A stretch of DNA of 48,302 bases, taken from Burkholderiales bacterium. Lineage in GTDB: Bacteria; Pseudomonadota; Gammaproteobacteria; Burkholderiales; JAEUMW01. This document shows, piece after piece, positions 1-10,277 of the stretch. Both the position numbers and the translations under genes were made by a program. The DNA is taken from NCBI GenBank assembly GCA_016791285.1, contig JAEUMX010000055.1, forward strand, positions 1-48,302, read 5' to 3'. Under the pieces are notes generated by a model. The model was not told the DNA's origin. It saw only the letters and a list, made by a program, of their open reading frames with translations, and did no database searches. Position 1 is the stretch's first letter; every line of letters starts with the position of its first letter.

Positions 1-192
1 GATGCCCTTCTTGTCGATGGTGCGCAGACCGGCTTGGCTCACGCGAAGACGCACCCAGCGGTTCTCGCTCTCGACCCAGAAGCGACGGTACTGGAGATTC
101 GGCAGGTAGCGCCGCTTGGTCTTGTTGTTGGCGTGCGAAACATGGTGCCCCCCGAGCGGGCGCTTGCCCGTGACTTCACAAACCCGTGCCAT
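1..192 (-). CDS. rpmB: 50S ribosomal protein L28 (partial, C-terminus beyond window)
   Basis: Structural protein of the large ribosomal subunit. The first 64 residues are present. They begin [20 protein letters not shown] and continue through the [10 protein letters not shown] and [18 protein letters not shown] segments, which is the typical L28 sequence. The family is about 78 residues, so only the tail is missing beyond the left edge. The ATG at 192 is the family start, and GGAGC lies just upstream as a ribosome binding site. A sigma-70-like promoter lies 33 to 61 bases upstream. In most proteobacteria rpmG follows rpmB, and that would lie outside this window. Identity is certain. Confidence 0.97.
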   Translation of the reverse strand, partial: MARVCEVTGKRPLGGHHVSHANNKTKRRYLPNLQYRRFWVESENRWVRLRVSQAGLRTIDKKGI

Positions 193-224
193 GGTGCTGC
201 TCCGGCAATCTTGAAAAGTCGCGC

Positions 225-253
225 ATTGTAGCCGCTCGTAGGCCCCGCTTCAA
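225..253 (-). promoter_or_regulatory. Sigma-70-like promoter of rpmB
   Basis: On the minus strand TTGAAG (253-248) is followed after exactly 17 bases by TACAAT (230-225). This is close to the TTGACA/TATAAT consensus at optimal spacing. Transcription would start near 218, giving a leader of about 26 bases before the rpmB ATG at 192. It lies just downstream of the glpK stop, so rpmB is probably not dependent on the glpK transcript. Seen in sequence; activity is inferred. Confidence 0.65.
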
Positions 254-259
254 GCCGAG

Positions 260-1759
<1,500 letters not shown>

Positions 1760-2004
1760 CAGCGCCCCGCAAAGGCGGATGGAATGCGCCCGGCAACCGG
1801 GCCGCGGCAACGGCGAAGGGTGAACGCGAGCATGGCGAGGGTGGTGGAGTTTGGAAGGACTGCGGGCATCTCGGCCGCCGCGATTTTCATTGTGGCGGAT
1901 TGTGCACTGCATTACCAGACAAGTCTGCAGCCAAGAGAGAGCCCGATTCTCGCGTGGAGTACAATCGGGCGTTTCCCCCTGGCAGCCACACGGACGACCA
2001 TCCG
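1760..2004. other. Divergent intergenic region, glpK / quinone reductase
   Basis: A 245-base non-coding stretch between divergent genes. On the plus strand TACAAT at 1960-1965 is a good -10 element for the quinone reductase, but the hexamer 17 bases upstream does not resemble TTGACA. I found no convincing sigma-70 pair for glpK on the minus strand, although two CACAAT hexamers occur near 1886-1908. No hairpin terminator or repeat is evident. Confidence 0.35.
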
Positions 2005-3009
2005 ATGAATCCAGCACTGCCCGAGTCGATGCGCGCGGTGGAAATCTCCGCCCCTGGCGGTCCGGAGGTTCTGGCGCCGACGCGCCGTGCGACACCGCGA
2101 CTGGCGCCGGGCGACGTGCTGATCGAGGTGTTCGCCGCCGGTATCAATCGGCCCGATGTGCTGCAACGTCAGGGCGTGTATCCGCCGCCCAAGGATGCTT
2201 CCGATCTTCCGGGGCTCGAGGTTGCGGGTCGAATCGCGGCCGTGGCCGAGGGCGTCACCGGCTGGAGCATCGGTGATGCCGTGTGCGCGCTGGCCAATGG
2301 CGGTGGTTACGCGGAGTATTGCGCAGTGCCTGCCAGTCAGTGCCTGCCCGTCCCGCATGGGCTGGATTTCGTGCAGGCGGCATCCCTGCCGGAAACGTGC
2401 TTCACGGTGTGGACCAATGTCTTCGACCGCGGCCGGCTCGAACCGGGTGAGACCTTCCTCGTTCAGGGCGGTACCAGCGGGATCGGCGTCACCGCCATCC
2501 AGATGGTGCACGCCTTCGGCAATCGCGTCTTCGCCACGGCCGGCAGTGACGAAAAATGCGCCGCCTGCATTGAGCTCGGCGCGGAAGTGGCAATCAACTA
2601 CCGGACCGAGGACTTTGTCGAGGTGGTCAAGCGGACCACCGGCGGACGGGGCGTGGACGTGATCCTCGACATGGTGGGCGGCGACTACGTCCCGCGCGAG
2701 CTGAAGACGCTGGCCAACGACGGCCGCTTGGTGCTCATCGCCTTCTTGGGCGGTGCAAAAGCGACCGTGAATCTCGCCGACATCATGATGCGTCGCCTCG
2801 TGCTCACCGGATCCACCCTGCGCGCGCGCACGGCAGCGGTCAAGGCCGACATCGCGCGCGGCCTGCGCGACCAGGTCTGGCCGTTGATCGAGGCAGGCAA
2901 GATGCGCCCGGTGGTGCACGCGATGTTCCCGCTCGATCAGGCCGCCGACGCTCACGCGCTCATGGAAAGCGGCACCCATGTCGGCAAGATAGTCCTGAAG
3001 GTCCGTTAG
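2005..3009 (+). CDS. NAD(P)H-quinone oxidoreductase, PIG3-type medium-chain reductase
   Basis: Zinc-independent medium-chain dehydrogenase/reductase of the QOR/PIG3 group, expected to reduce quinones with NADPH in the cytosol. The 334 residues show the GroES-like N-terminal fold with the PIG3 hallmarks [18 protein letters not shown] and LPGLEVAG. The Rossmann motif [14 protein letters not shown] follows, then DMVGGDYV. No structural-zinc cysteine cluster is present. ATG 2005 is chosen because it follows the promoter-like TACAAT at 1960. MRAVEIS at 2029 is a possible alternative start. It is monocistronic, since 226 non-coding bases follow. Family assignment is secure; the physiological substrate is unknown. 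Confidence 0.9.
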   Translation: MNPALPESMRAVEISAPGGPEVLAPTRRATPRLAPGDVLIEVFAAGINRPDVLQRQGVYPPPKDASDLPGLEVAGRIAAVAEGVTGWSIGDAVCALANGGGYAEYCAVPASQCLPVPHGLDFVQAASLPETCFTVWTNVFDRGRLEPGETFLVQGGTSGIGVTAIQMVHAFGNRVFATAGSDEKCAACIELGAEVAINYRTEDFVEVVKRTTGGRGVDVILDMVGGDYVPRELKTLANDGRLVLIAFLGGAKATVNLADIMMRRLVLTGSTLRARTAAVKADIARGLRDQVWPLIEAGKMRPVVHAMFPLDQAADAHALMESGTHVGKIVLKVR

Positions 3010-3235
3010 CTGCCGGGTGCTCCTGCTGCCGCGGCCTTAAGGTCGCAAGGCAGGAAACTTGCTCGAACCCTTGTGTGCGGCGGGACATCACGGCGGCAGC
3101 CGCTCCGGCTCTCGATCCCGCGACAAACACCCTGCCACCGGCCCCGCCCGGCGTGCGCCATGTTCGACAACGCTGGGACGAACGGGATCCTCCAGGGACG
3201 CCTTTCGCGACCGAACCGACTCAGGCTAAGCAGGT

Positions 3236-6200
3236 ATGGAATTTCAGGCCATTTTCTCCAAGACCCCCCGCGGCGTCAGTGAAGTCAAGAACCGCGCGGC
3301 GCGCTTGCCGCGCAATCTCCTGAGCGTGCTGGCGCTCATCGACGGCAAGTCGACCCTGGAGCGGCTGCTGCGCGAATCCAAGCTCTCGGAAATGAAGTTC
3401 CGCCAGGCGATCGAGCGCCTGGAAGAAGAAGGCTTCATCAAAGCCTGCGGCGCGGGAGTCGCGGGCGAATCGGCCCCGGTCAACCGTCCGCGGCGGGTTC
3501 GGCCCGCAGGTGCTGAGAGTCTCGATGAGCTCGATTTCTCGGCCATAACCCGCAGCGCGCTCGAGGAAAAGGGAGAGGAGACCGCGGACGATGCCCCTCG
3601 GGTCACGCCCGCAGCGACGCCTGCGGCGAACAACGATGCCGCGCTACGCGCCGCCGCAGAGGCCGAGGCGCGGCGCGTCACCGAAGAGGCGCTAAAAGCA
3701 CAGGCGGTAGCGGAAGCCAAGGCGCGTGCCGACGAGGAAGCGCGTGTGCGCGCCGAGACCCAGGTCAGGACCGAAATGGAGCTGCGCGCCCGCATGGCGG
3801 CGGAGTCCGAGGCGCGGTCCAAGGCCGAAGCCCGTGCGCGCCTCGAAGCTAACATGAAGGCAGAGGCCGAGCGGAAGGCCAGGACCGAGGCGGAACGGCG
3901 CGCAGAAGAGGAACGGCAAGCGCGCGAAGCGCTGGAGGCTCGCCTCGAAGCAGAAAAGGCGGCACGCGTCGAGGCCGAGCAGAAAGCGCGCGAGGAAGCG
4001 CAGCGTAAGGCCAGGGAAGAAGCCGACGCGCGACTGGCGGAAGAGGTCAGAAATCGCGAAGAGGCCGAGCAGCGGGCACGGCAGGAGGGCGAGCGCAAGG
4101 CCAGAGAAGAGCTCGAGGCCCGGCTCGCCGAGGAACGCGTCGCGCGGGAAGAAGCGGAGCGCCGTGCGCGCGAGGAAGCCGAGCAGAGAGCCCGCGAAGA
4201 GATGGAGGCGAGGCTCGCGGCGGAGCGCAAGGCGCGTGAAGAGCTGGAAGCGCAGCTCGCGGTCGAGCAGCGTGCAAAGGAAGAAGCCGAGCAGCAGGTA
4301 CGCGAGGCCGTCGAGCGCAAGGCGCAGGACGAATCCGAGCGCCGTGCGCGCGAGGAAGCAGAACGGCTGGCGCACGAGGAATCCGAGCGGCTGGCGCGGG
4401 AAGCATTCGAATCGCGGCTCGCCGCCGAACGGCGCGCGCGTGAGGAAGCCGAACGGCGCGCCGCGGAAGAACACGAGCTGCGCCAGCGCGAGGAGGCCGA
4501 GCGCCGCGCCCAGGAGGAAGCAGACCGCAAGGCGCGTGCGGAGGCGGAACGCCGTGCCGCCGAGGAGACGGAGCTTCGTGCGCGCGAGGAGGCCGAGCAG
4601 CGGGCTCGCGAGGACGCAGAACGCAGGATGCGTGAAGAGCTGGAAGCAAACCTCGCGGCCGAGCGCAAGGCCCGTGAGGACGCCGAGCGCAGGGCGCAGG
4701 AGGAAGCCGACGCACGCGCGCACAAGGATCGCGAAGACGCAGAGCGTCGGGCGCTCGAGGAGGCGGCGCGTGCAGCGGCGGAAGAGAGCGCCCGCGAGCA
4801 GAAGGAAGAAGCCGAACGGCAGGCCCGTGCAGTGGCCGAGGCAAAGGCGCTCAACGATTCAATGCTGCAGATGCACGAGGCGGCCGCGCGCGAGGCTGCC
4901 GATGATCAAGCAGGCATCGACGCCAATGAGAGCGCACCTCCCGCGACGACGGAAGCAGAGGCTGCCTCCGATCCCGCGGGGAACGCCGAATCCGCGAACA
5001 TCCCGGAAGTGGATGCAACGCCCTTCTTCGAGATAGACCTCGATGCGCTGGATGCCCGGGAACGCGAGCTTCGGGCCGAAGAGGAAGAGAAGCTCAAGCG
5101 CGAGGCCGAGCGTCACGCGCGCGAGCTCGCCGAGAATGAGGAAGCGGGCCGCGAAGCACTGGCCGAGGCGGCCCGGCTCGAGCGCGAGGCCGAGGAAAGC
5201 GCCCGCAGGGCAGCCGAAGAAGCCCAGCGGTGCGCGGAAGAGGAAGAGCAAAGACGTCGGGAGGAAGAGCGCAGGCGCCAGGAGGCACTGGAACGCGCGC
5301 GCCAGGAGGAACTGGAACTCAGACGCCGCGAAGAAGAAGAGCGGCGGACTGCGGAGGAGACCCTGCGCCGGGAGCGCGCGGAAGCCGAGCAACGCATGCG
5401 CGCCGAAGCCGAGCGCCGCGATCGCGAAGAGGCGGCAGCGAAGGCGCAGGCGGAGGCAGATCGGAAAGCCGAGCAGAAACTACAGAAGCAACGCGAGAAG
5501 GAAGAGCAAAAGGCCCGCAAGCGTGCAGCAGCGGAGGAGAAGGCCCGTGCCCGCGAGGCGGCCAAAGCGGCTGCGACACCGCGAACCCGCGGCGCGGCGC
5601 GCAAGACCAACTGGCAGAAGCCGGCCGCCATATCCGCTGCGCTCGTCCTTGCTGCGGCCATTGCAGTCGTGCACGTCGTGCCGTGGGACAGCTCTGGCAT
5701 GGAGCGACTGGCCGAGAGCGCCCTCGGCGAGCAGGTGAAGATCGGTTCGGTTCGCGCGGCGGTGTTCCCGTCACCTCATTTCATGCTCGAGGGTGTGGTC
5801 ATCGGCAAGGAGCAGGACACAAGGATCGCTGCCGTGCGCGCGGTGCCGGAGTTGTCGTCGCTGTTTTCCGAGCAGAAAGTGCTGTCGGATCTCGAGCTCG
5901 ACTCCGTGACCGTCGATGCGAACGTGCTAGGCCGGCTGCCAAGCTGGGTCGCGCCGGGAAATGGCAAGTCGCTGCAGGTCGCGAAGGTGGCGCTCAGGAA
6001 CGTGAAGCTCGAAGGCAGCGCGATCGCCGTGCCGCCGTTCGGCGGCGAGGTCGGTCTCGACGCCACCGGCGCGTTCACCAAGGCGGTGTTGCGCAGCGCG
6101 GACGGCAAGCTGAAGGTCGAGTTGCGCAGCAAGCCGGAGGGCGTGGAGGCCGAGTTCACCGGGCGCAGCTGGAAATCGCCCTACGGACCGAGTATCGAGT

Positions 6201-6811
6201 TCGACGAGATCGCCGGCAAGGCCATGATACGTGGGAAGGAACTCACCGTGAGCGACCTTGCGGCGCGGCTCTACGGAGGCACGGCGAGCGGTCGCGCGAC
6301 GCTGGTCTGGAACAGCCCCTGGACGCTCACTGGCGACTTCAACGCAGATCAGCTCGATCTGGCGCCGACCCTCAAGGCCTTCACCAGCCAGTTCCGCGCC
6401 ACCGGGCAGCTCGCGGCAAGCGGCCGGTACACGGCTCAGTCGCCGTCGCTCGACCGCCTCTTCACCGAACCCGCCGTGGAAGCCGGATTCAAGGTCCAGC
6501 GCGGCGAGATCGACAACGTGGATCTCACGCGCGCCTTGCAGCAAGCAGCAGCCGGTGTGCCGGTGCGCGGTGGAAAGACGCAGTTCGCGGAGCTCTCCGG
6601 GACGGTCAAGATCTCCGCGAAGAACTACCAGTACCGACAGCTTGCCTTGGCTTCGGGAATTCTGCTCGCGAATGGCAGCACCGACATGGTGCCGTCGGGA
6701 GATCTCGCGGGACGTCTCAACGTCGAGCTCGCGGCGAAGCCGAACCCGATCCGCGCGCTGATCGCCGTGTCGGGCAAACTGTCCGATCCACAGCTCAAAG
6801 CGTCACGCTGA
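3236..6811 (+). CDS. Large fusion: winged-helix-like N-terminus, long coiled coil, TM segment, AsmA-like domain
   Basis: A 1191-residue protein of unusual architecture. Residues 1-75 resemble a small winged-helix domain (LPRNLLSVLALIDGKSTLER, then FRQAIERLEEEGFIKACG). Residues about 140-545 and 605-775 are almost uninterrupted Ala/Glu/Arg/Lys heptads typical of long coiled coils. An acidic Pro/Ala/Ser linker separates the two. One hydrophobic segment (about 796-815, AAISAALVLAAAIAVVHVV) follows a basic stretch, predicting a cytoplasmic N-terminus. Residues 816-1191 resemble AsmA-type envelope proteins (LAESALGEQVKIGSVRAAVF, LYGGTASGRATLVW, GDFNADQLDL). AsmA-family proteins act in outer-membrane lipid homeostasis. 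The function of this fusion is unknown to me. No clear promoter was found in the 226-base gap upstream. It is convergent with the next gene, 12 bases apart. Confidence 0.88.
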   Translation: MEFQAIFSKTPRGVSEVKNRAARLPRNLLSVLALIDGKSTLERLLRESKLSEMKFRQAIERLEEEGFIKACGAGVAGESAPVNRPRRVRPAGAESLDELDFSAITRSALEEKGEETADDAPRVTPAATPAANNDAALRAAAEAEARRVTEEALKAQAVAEAKARADEEARVRAETQVRTEMELRARMAAESEARSKAEARARLEANMKAEAERKARTEAERRAEEERQAREALEARLEAEKAARVEAEQKAREEAQRKAREEADARLAEEVRNREEAEQRARQEGERKAREELEARLAEERVAREEAERRAREEAEQRAREEMEARLAAERKAREELEAQLAVEQRAKEEAEQQVREAVERKAQDESERRAREEAERLAHEESERLAREAFESRLAAERRAREEAERRAAEEHELRQREEAERRAQEEADRKARAEAERRAAEETELRAREEAEQRAREDAERRMREELEANLAAERKAREDAERRAQEEADARAHKDREDAERRALEEAARAAAEESAREQKEEAERQARAVAEAKALNDSMLQMHEAAAREAADDQAGIDANESAPPATTEAEAASDPAGNAESANIPEVDATPFFEIDLDALDARERELRAEEEEKLKREAERHARELAENEEAGREALAEAARLEREAEESARRAAEEAQRCAEEEEQRRREEERRRQEALERARQEELELRRREEEERRTAEETLRRERAEAEQRMRAEAERRDREEAAAKAQAEADRKAEQKLQKQREKEEQKARKRAAAEEKARAREAAKAAATPRTRGAARKTNWQKPAAISAALVLAAAIAVVHVVPWDSSGMERLAESALGEQVKIGSVRAAVFPSPHFMLEGVVIGKEQDTRIAAVRAVPELSSLFSEQKVLSDLELDSVTVDANVLGRLPSWVAPGNGKSLQVAKVALRNVKLEGSAIAVPPFGGEVGLDATGAFTKAVLRSADGKLKVELRSKPEGVEAEFTGRSWKSPYGPSIEFDEIAGKAMIRGKELTVSDLAARLYGGTASGRATLVWNSPWTLTGDFNADQLDLAPTLKAFTSQFRATGQLAASGRYTAQSPSLDRLFTEPAVEAGFKVQRGEIDNVDLTRALQQAAAGVPVRGGKTQFAELSGTVKISAKNYQYRQLALASGILLANGSTDMVPSGDLAGRLNVELAAKPNPIRALIAVSGKLSDPQLKASR
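3655..5575 (+). repeat. Low-complexity, internally repetitive coding DNA (coiled-coil heptads)
   Basis: GC-rich, degenerate tandem-like DNA encoding Glu-Ala-Arg heptads. Units such as GCGCGCGAGGAAGCCGAG recur many times with variable spacing and third positions. It lies wholly inside the 1191-residue gene and is interrupted near 4870-5040 by the acidic linker. Such DNA is prone to copy-number change and assembly error. The bias also creates long spurious open frames rich in Ser/Ala/Arg on the opposite strand. Confidence 0.75.
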
Positions 6812-6823
6812 CGCGGTCAGTGA

Positions 6824-7099
6824 TCACAGCCGATCGAAGTCGATCGGCCCTTCGCCATCACCGAATCCGTCGTCGTCGGTAAACGCGATGTCGATCCCGG
6901 CATCGGATACCGCAAGACCCTCCTCGGAGCCGGTGTCGGGATCCGTGGTGTACTGCATGTCTTCCATGGCTTCCCAGAGCGAAGCGAAAGGACCGTAGGT
7001 GCGATCGGTGTCCTTGTCCTGCCAGTAGAAGCCGTCGGGACGCTCGATCACACGAGCGCGGTCGAAATCGGGCGGGGTTTCGGGGATCATCGTGGCCAT
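6824..7099 (-). CDS. Small acidic protein of unknown function
   Basis: A 91-residue soluble, strongly acidic protein that I do not recognise. The first half carries FYWQDKDTDRTYGPFASLWEA, a compact aromatic-rich segment reminiscent of short proteins that fold as a small sheet. The second half is Asp/Glu/Gly-rich (FTDDDGFGDGEGPIDFDRL). No signal peptide, membrane segment or cysteine is present. GGGAG lies 8 bases upstream of the ATG, and its own promoter is predicted at 7135-7163. It follows the serine hydrolase on the same strand and converges on the AsmA-like gene. A real gene is supported by the start signals and biased composition; no function is proposed. Confidence 0.7.
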   Translation of the reverse strand: MATMIPETPPDFDRARVIERPDGFYWQDKDTDRTYGPFASLWEAMEDMQYTTDPDTGSEEGLAVSDAGIDIAFTDDDGFGDGEGPIDFDRL

Positions 7100-7134
7100 G
7101 CCGGCTCCCTTCTGATGTCCTGTCGCGAGTTCCT

Positions 7135-7163
7135 ATCAAACCACCACGCCCATGACATTTCAA
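7135..7163 (-). promoter_or_regulatory. Sigma-70-like promoter of the 91-residue acidic protein gene
   Basis: On the minus strand TTGAAA (7163-7158) precedes TTTGAT (7140-7135) with a 17-base spacer. The -35 overlaps the stop codon of the upstream serine hydrolase. The predicted start near 7128 leaves a leader of about 29 bases. The -10 is a 4 of 6 match, so the call is moderate. Confidence 0.45.
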
Positions 7164-8335
7164 GGTAAACCGGTGCGATTGATCGCGGCGGTCACCGCGC
7201 CGAAGAACTCATCGAAGCGTTCCGGCCGCAGCCAACGCGCCACGACCACGAGATCGTTCGCCGGATCGATCCAGATCACATTGCCGCCCGACCCCTGGGC
7301 GAAGAAGCTCTCGGCAGAGGCTGCGGGGTAGAGCTGACGTCCCGTGTTCAGCCACCAGAGATAACCGTAGCTCGGCATCAGGGCAGACGGAGTCAGCGCC
7401 TGTTTCACCCACTTCTCGGATACCACCGGTTTGCCGGCCCATTCGCCGCGCCGGAGGAACAGGTACCCGTAGCGCGCGTGGTCCCAGGCACTCGCCCAGA
7501 GGCCGCCGCCCCAGTGTCCGCCCCCGCTCACGGAAGCGACAGCGCGACCGTCGATGTTGACGTAGGAATTGCGGTAGCCGTGCCACTGCCAAGTGCCGGA
7601 CGCGCCGATCGGGTCCATCACGTACTCTTTCAGCACATCCGGCAACGGGCGCTGCCACACCTTGGTGAGCGCAAAGGCGAGCGCATTCACGCGTACGTCG
7701 TTGTATTCCCAGAACGACCCCGGCTCCTGCAGACTGCGATCGCGGCCAGCGCGACGATCCGCCGCATCGGGCTTCCCCCACATCTCGCCCTGCCACTCGC
7801 TCGTCTGCTGCAGCAGCTGCTGCCACGTCACGCGCGAATTGCGGCGACTGTCGAAGTTCTCGCGGATGTAGGTGGCGACGCGGTCGCGCGGATCGATGAT
7901 GCGACCCTGCTCCATTGCCAGACCGGCGACCGTCGAGAGATAGCTCTTCGTAATGCTGAAGGCCATCTCGACCCGATCGGGATCGCCCCATTCGGCGACG
8001 ACGTAGCCATGGCGGAGGATGACCCCGCTCGGACCGCCGCGGTCGAGAGTCGGGCCGAGCGGCACGGCGCCCGCAGGTTCGAGAACGCTGTCGTGGAAGA
8101 TCTGTTCACCGAGCTCGCGGCGCCACGGCATCTCGTTCTTGCGCGCGAGCTTGACTGCCGCTTCGAGCCTGCCGGGATCCATCCCCACACGGTCGGCCGC
8201 GCGTCGCTCCCATGTCTTGCTCGGCCCCGGCGGCGGAAAATAGGGTCCTTCGGCGGTTGGCGCCTGCGCGCCGATCGGCGTCGCGAGGACCGCCAGCAAG
8301 AGCGGCCAGAACGAGATTGCAGTCGATGGGCGCAT
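7160..8335 (-). CDS. Exported beta-lactamase-fold serine hydrolase (class C / esterase family)
   Basis: A 391-residue serine hydrolase of the beta-lactamase/DD-peptidase/EstB fold. An N-terminal signal peptide (about residues 1-23, ending near IGAQA) predicts export to the periplasm. The nucleophile motif SxxK is SITK, within VEMAFSITKSYLSTVAGLAM. The Tyr motif is YND, in GSFWEYNDVRVN. The third motif is probably QGSGGN, near the C-terminus. Such proteins include esterases, D-aminopeptidases and 6-aminohexanoate-dimer hydrolases, and the substrate cannot be read from sequence. It starts 9 bases after the DegQ-type protease stop and has no obvious ribosome binding site, so it is probably co-transcribed and translationally coupled. 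Antibiotic resistance should not be assumed. Confidence 0.88.
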   Translation of the reverse strand: MRPSTAISFWPLLLAVLATPIGAQAPTAEGPYFPPPGPSKTWERRAADRVGMDPGRLEAAVKLARKNEMPWRRELGEQIFHDSVLEPAGAVPLGPTLDRGGPSGVILRHGYVVAEWGDPDRVEMAFSITKSYLSTVAGLAMEQGRIIDPRDRVATYIRENFDSRRNSRVTWQQLLQQTSEWQGEMWGKPDAADRRAGRDRSLQEPGSFWEYNDVRVNALAFALTKVWQRPLPDVLKEYVMDPIGASGTWQWHGYRNSYVNIDGRAVASVSGGGHWGGGLWASAWDHARYGYLFLRRGEWAGKPVVSEKWVKQALTPSALMPSYGYLWWLNTGRQLYPAASAESFFAQGSGGNVIWIDPANDLVVVARWLRPERFDEFFGAVTAAINRTGLP

Positions 8336-8344
8336 GGCGTGGCG

Positions 8345-9715
8345 TTAGCGTCTGATGACGAGCGAGAGGAGGAAGTCTCCACGCACGACGTTGAGCGTGG
8401 CCGATTTCCCGCCCGCCCTGAGGGCGGCGAGGAGCTCTTGCACCGACGCGACCTTCCTGCGATTGACGCCGACGATAAGGTCGCCGGGGCGCAAGCCGTG
8501 GTTCCAGGCCGGGCTGCCGTACTCCACCGCCGCCACGCCGACGCCGTCGCTGCGCGCACCGTTGCCGCGCCCACGCTCGATGTCGACGACCGACGCGCCT
8601 GCAAGCTCGGCCAGCGTTTCGCCGCGACCCGCGCGCGGCTTGACCGGCTCGATCGTCGCCCGCACGGTCCGCTCGCGACCTTCACGCTGCACCGTGATCT
8701 CGACCGTCTCCCCCACCGGCACCAGACCGAGCTGATTGCGCAGATCGAGCGAGCTCCTCACGGGCCTGCCATTGAGGGCCACGACCACGTCCGCCGGCTT
8801 GAGGCCGGCCTTGTCGGCGGCGGATCCGGCTGCCACGTCGACGACGGCCGCGCCCTGGGTCGTGCCAGCCTTGAGCGCCTTCGCCATTTCCGGCGACAGG
8901 TCCTGACTGGTGACGCCGAAAACGCCGCGGCGCACCTCGCCGAACTTCGCGAGCTGCGTCATTACCGCCCGCACCATGTTGCTCGGCACGGCGAACCCGA
9001 TGCCGACATTACCGCCGGCGGGTCCGATGATCGCCGTGTTGATACCGACGAGTTCACCCTTCAGATTGACCAGCGCGCCGCCCGAATTGCCGGGATTGAT
9101 CGACGCGTCGGTCTGGATGAAGTCCTCGTAGCCTTCGATGTCGAGCCCGCTGCGCCCCAGCGCGCTCACGATGCCCGAAGTCACGGTCTGGCCGAGGCCG
9201 AACGGGTTGCCGATCGCCACCACGTAGTCGCCGACGGCGAGCTGATCGGAGTCGCCGAACTTCACCGCTTTCAGGCCTGCGGCCTCGATCTTCAGGAGGG
9301 CGATGTCGGTGCCCGCATCCGACCCCACCAGCTTGGCCTTGAACTCGCGCCGGTCCTTCAGCGTGACGACGATCTCTTGCGCGTTCTTCACGACGTGATG
9401 GTTGGTGAGCACGAATCCTCGCCCGCCATCCACGACCACACCCGAGCCCGCGGATAGTTGCGGCTTTGGCCGCGATGGCAGGTCGAAGAAGCGACGGAAG
9501 AACGGGTCCTGAAGGAGCGGGTTCTCGACTTCGGGCGAACGTGAGAGCACCGAGATGTTCACCACCGCCGGGGTCACCGTCTCCAGCATCGGCGCGAGCG
9601 TCGGTATGCCGTCACGACCCGGCACACCGGGCAATGCGCCCAGCGTGGCACCGCAGGTTGCGAGCAGGACAGCGGCGAGCAGGCCGTGCAGGCTTACCGA
9701 GAAGTCGAGCCTCAT
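8345..9715 (-). CDS. degQ: Periplasmic serine protease, DegQ/DegP (HtrA) family
   Basis: Do-like protease for periplasmic protein quality control. The 456-residue product has a signal peptide (about residues 1-27), then a trypsin-like domain with the catalytic triad in TNHHVV (His), DIALLKI (Asp) and GNSGGALVN (Ser). Two PDZ domains follow, containing RRGVFGVTSQDLSPEMAKAL and WNHGLRPGDLIVGVNRRKV. That is the DegQ/DegP layout. The ATG at 9715 is preferred over the upstream in-frame TTG at 9739, because the promoter at 9746-9774 would start transcription at about 9739. It is probably co-transcribed with the downstream serine hydrolase. DegP, DegQ and MucD cannot be separated confidently from the sequence. 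Confidence 0.93.
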   Translation of the reverse strand: MRLDFSVSLHGLLAAVLLATCGATLGALPGVPGRDGIPTLAPMLETVTPAVVNISVLSRSPEVENPLLQDPFFRRFFDLPSRPKPQLSAGSGVVVDGGRGFVLTNHHVVKNAQEIVVTLKDRREFKAKLVGSDAGTDIALLKIEAAGLKAVKFGDSDQLAVGDYVVAIGNPFGLGQTVTSGIVSALGRSGLDIEGYEDFIQTDASINPGNSGGALVNLKGELVGINTAIIGPAGGNVGIGFAVPSNMVRAVMTQLAKFGEVRRGVFGVTSQDLSPEMAKALKAGTTQGAAVVDVAAGSAADKAGLKPADVVVALNGRPVRSSLDLRNQLGLVPVGETVEITVQREGRERTVRATIEPVKPRAGRGETLAELAGASVVDIERGRGNGARSDGVGVAAVEYGSPAWNHGLRPGDLIVGVNRRKVASVQELLAALRAGGKSATLNVVRGDFLLSLVIRR

Positions 9716-9745
9716 ACGATCGTGACGAGGAGTCAGCAAGGCGCA

Positions 9746-9774
9746 ATTGTTGGAGGGCAGGAAGCGAGCGTCAA
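9746..9774 (-). promoter_or_regulatory. Sigma-70-like promoter of degQ
   Basis: TTGACG (9774-9769) and AACAAT (9751-9746) on the minus strand are separated by exactly 17 bases. Transcription would begin about 24 bases upstream of the ATG at 9715. The site lies in the 128-base gap after the DUF3567 gene, so degQ need not depend on that transcript. I see no sigma-E-type GAACTT/TCTGA pair here, although degP-type genes are often envelope-stress controlled. Confidence 0.55.
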
Positions 9775-9843
9775 GCCGCCGCGAGCGGCACAGGGGTACT
9801 ACGGGTTCGCGACAGTCGGCGCCAGAGCGGCGCTGACCAGACT

Positions 9844-10077
9844 TCAGTGAAACGTCACCCGCTGGGTCATGAGGGCGTCGAGCTCGCCGAGGAAATCATC
9901 CACGTCCTCCTCCGATGGGCCCACGGCGATCATGCCCTGCATACTGCAGCGAAAGCGCTGGGCAAGATCGCCGGTGAGAAACGTACCGCGCCGCGTGTAT
10001 TTGTCGACGACTTCGAAGCCCTGCTCCGAAGGATATTCGACGACGTAGAAACTTTCGCTGTTGTAGACGATGACCAT
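9844..10077 (-). CDS. DUF3567 family protein
   Basis: A 77-residue cytoplasmic protein beginning MVIVYNSESFYVVEY, with GFEVVDKYTRRGTFLTGDLA in the middle and PSEEDVDDFLGELDALM near the end. This matches my recollection of DUF3567, a small family of Betaproteobacteria of unknown role. Reading stays open 14 codons upstream, but the family starts at the ATG at 10077. It has no membrane segment or cysteine pair. It lies between degQ and an alpha/beta hydrolase gene on the same strand, with about 200 non-coding bases upstream. Useful as a taxonomic marker; no function is assigned. Confidence 0.82.
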   Translation of the reverse strand: MVIVYNSESFYVVEYPSEQGFEVVDKYTRRGTFLTGDLAQRFRCSMQGMIAVGPSEEDVDDFLGELDALMTQRVTFH

Positions 10078-10277
10078 GGCGGAGGCTGGAAGCAGGGTGG
10101 GCGCCGGGGTGGGCAGCATCGTCGGGTCACGCGCCGGACGGGATCGACGCTTCGTGTGCCAGAAGCTGCTGCCGCGATCACCCGCAGGCGCCCGCCCGAT
10201 CTCAGCAATCGCCGTGCCTCCTCACGACTCGGCGCTGCGCACGGCACCGGACGGAACGGGCCGGTGTGCGCCGCTGA

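Noticed and set aside
3244..4854. A 536-residue Ser/Ala/Arg-rich open frame on the minus strand opposite the coiled coil
   Set aside because: It is the mirror of the Glu/Ala/Arg codon repetition in the plus-strand gene; it has no start signals, domain or sequence complexity.
7478..9457. A 659-residue plus-strand open frame opposite the serine hydrolase and degQ
   Set aside because: It spans two clearly real minus-strand genes and their junction, and reads as Arg/Asp/His-rich nonsense.
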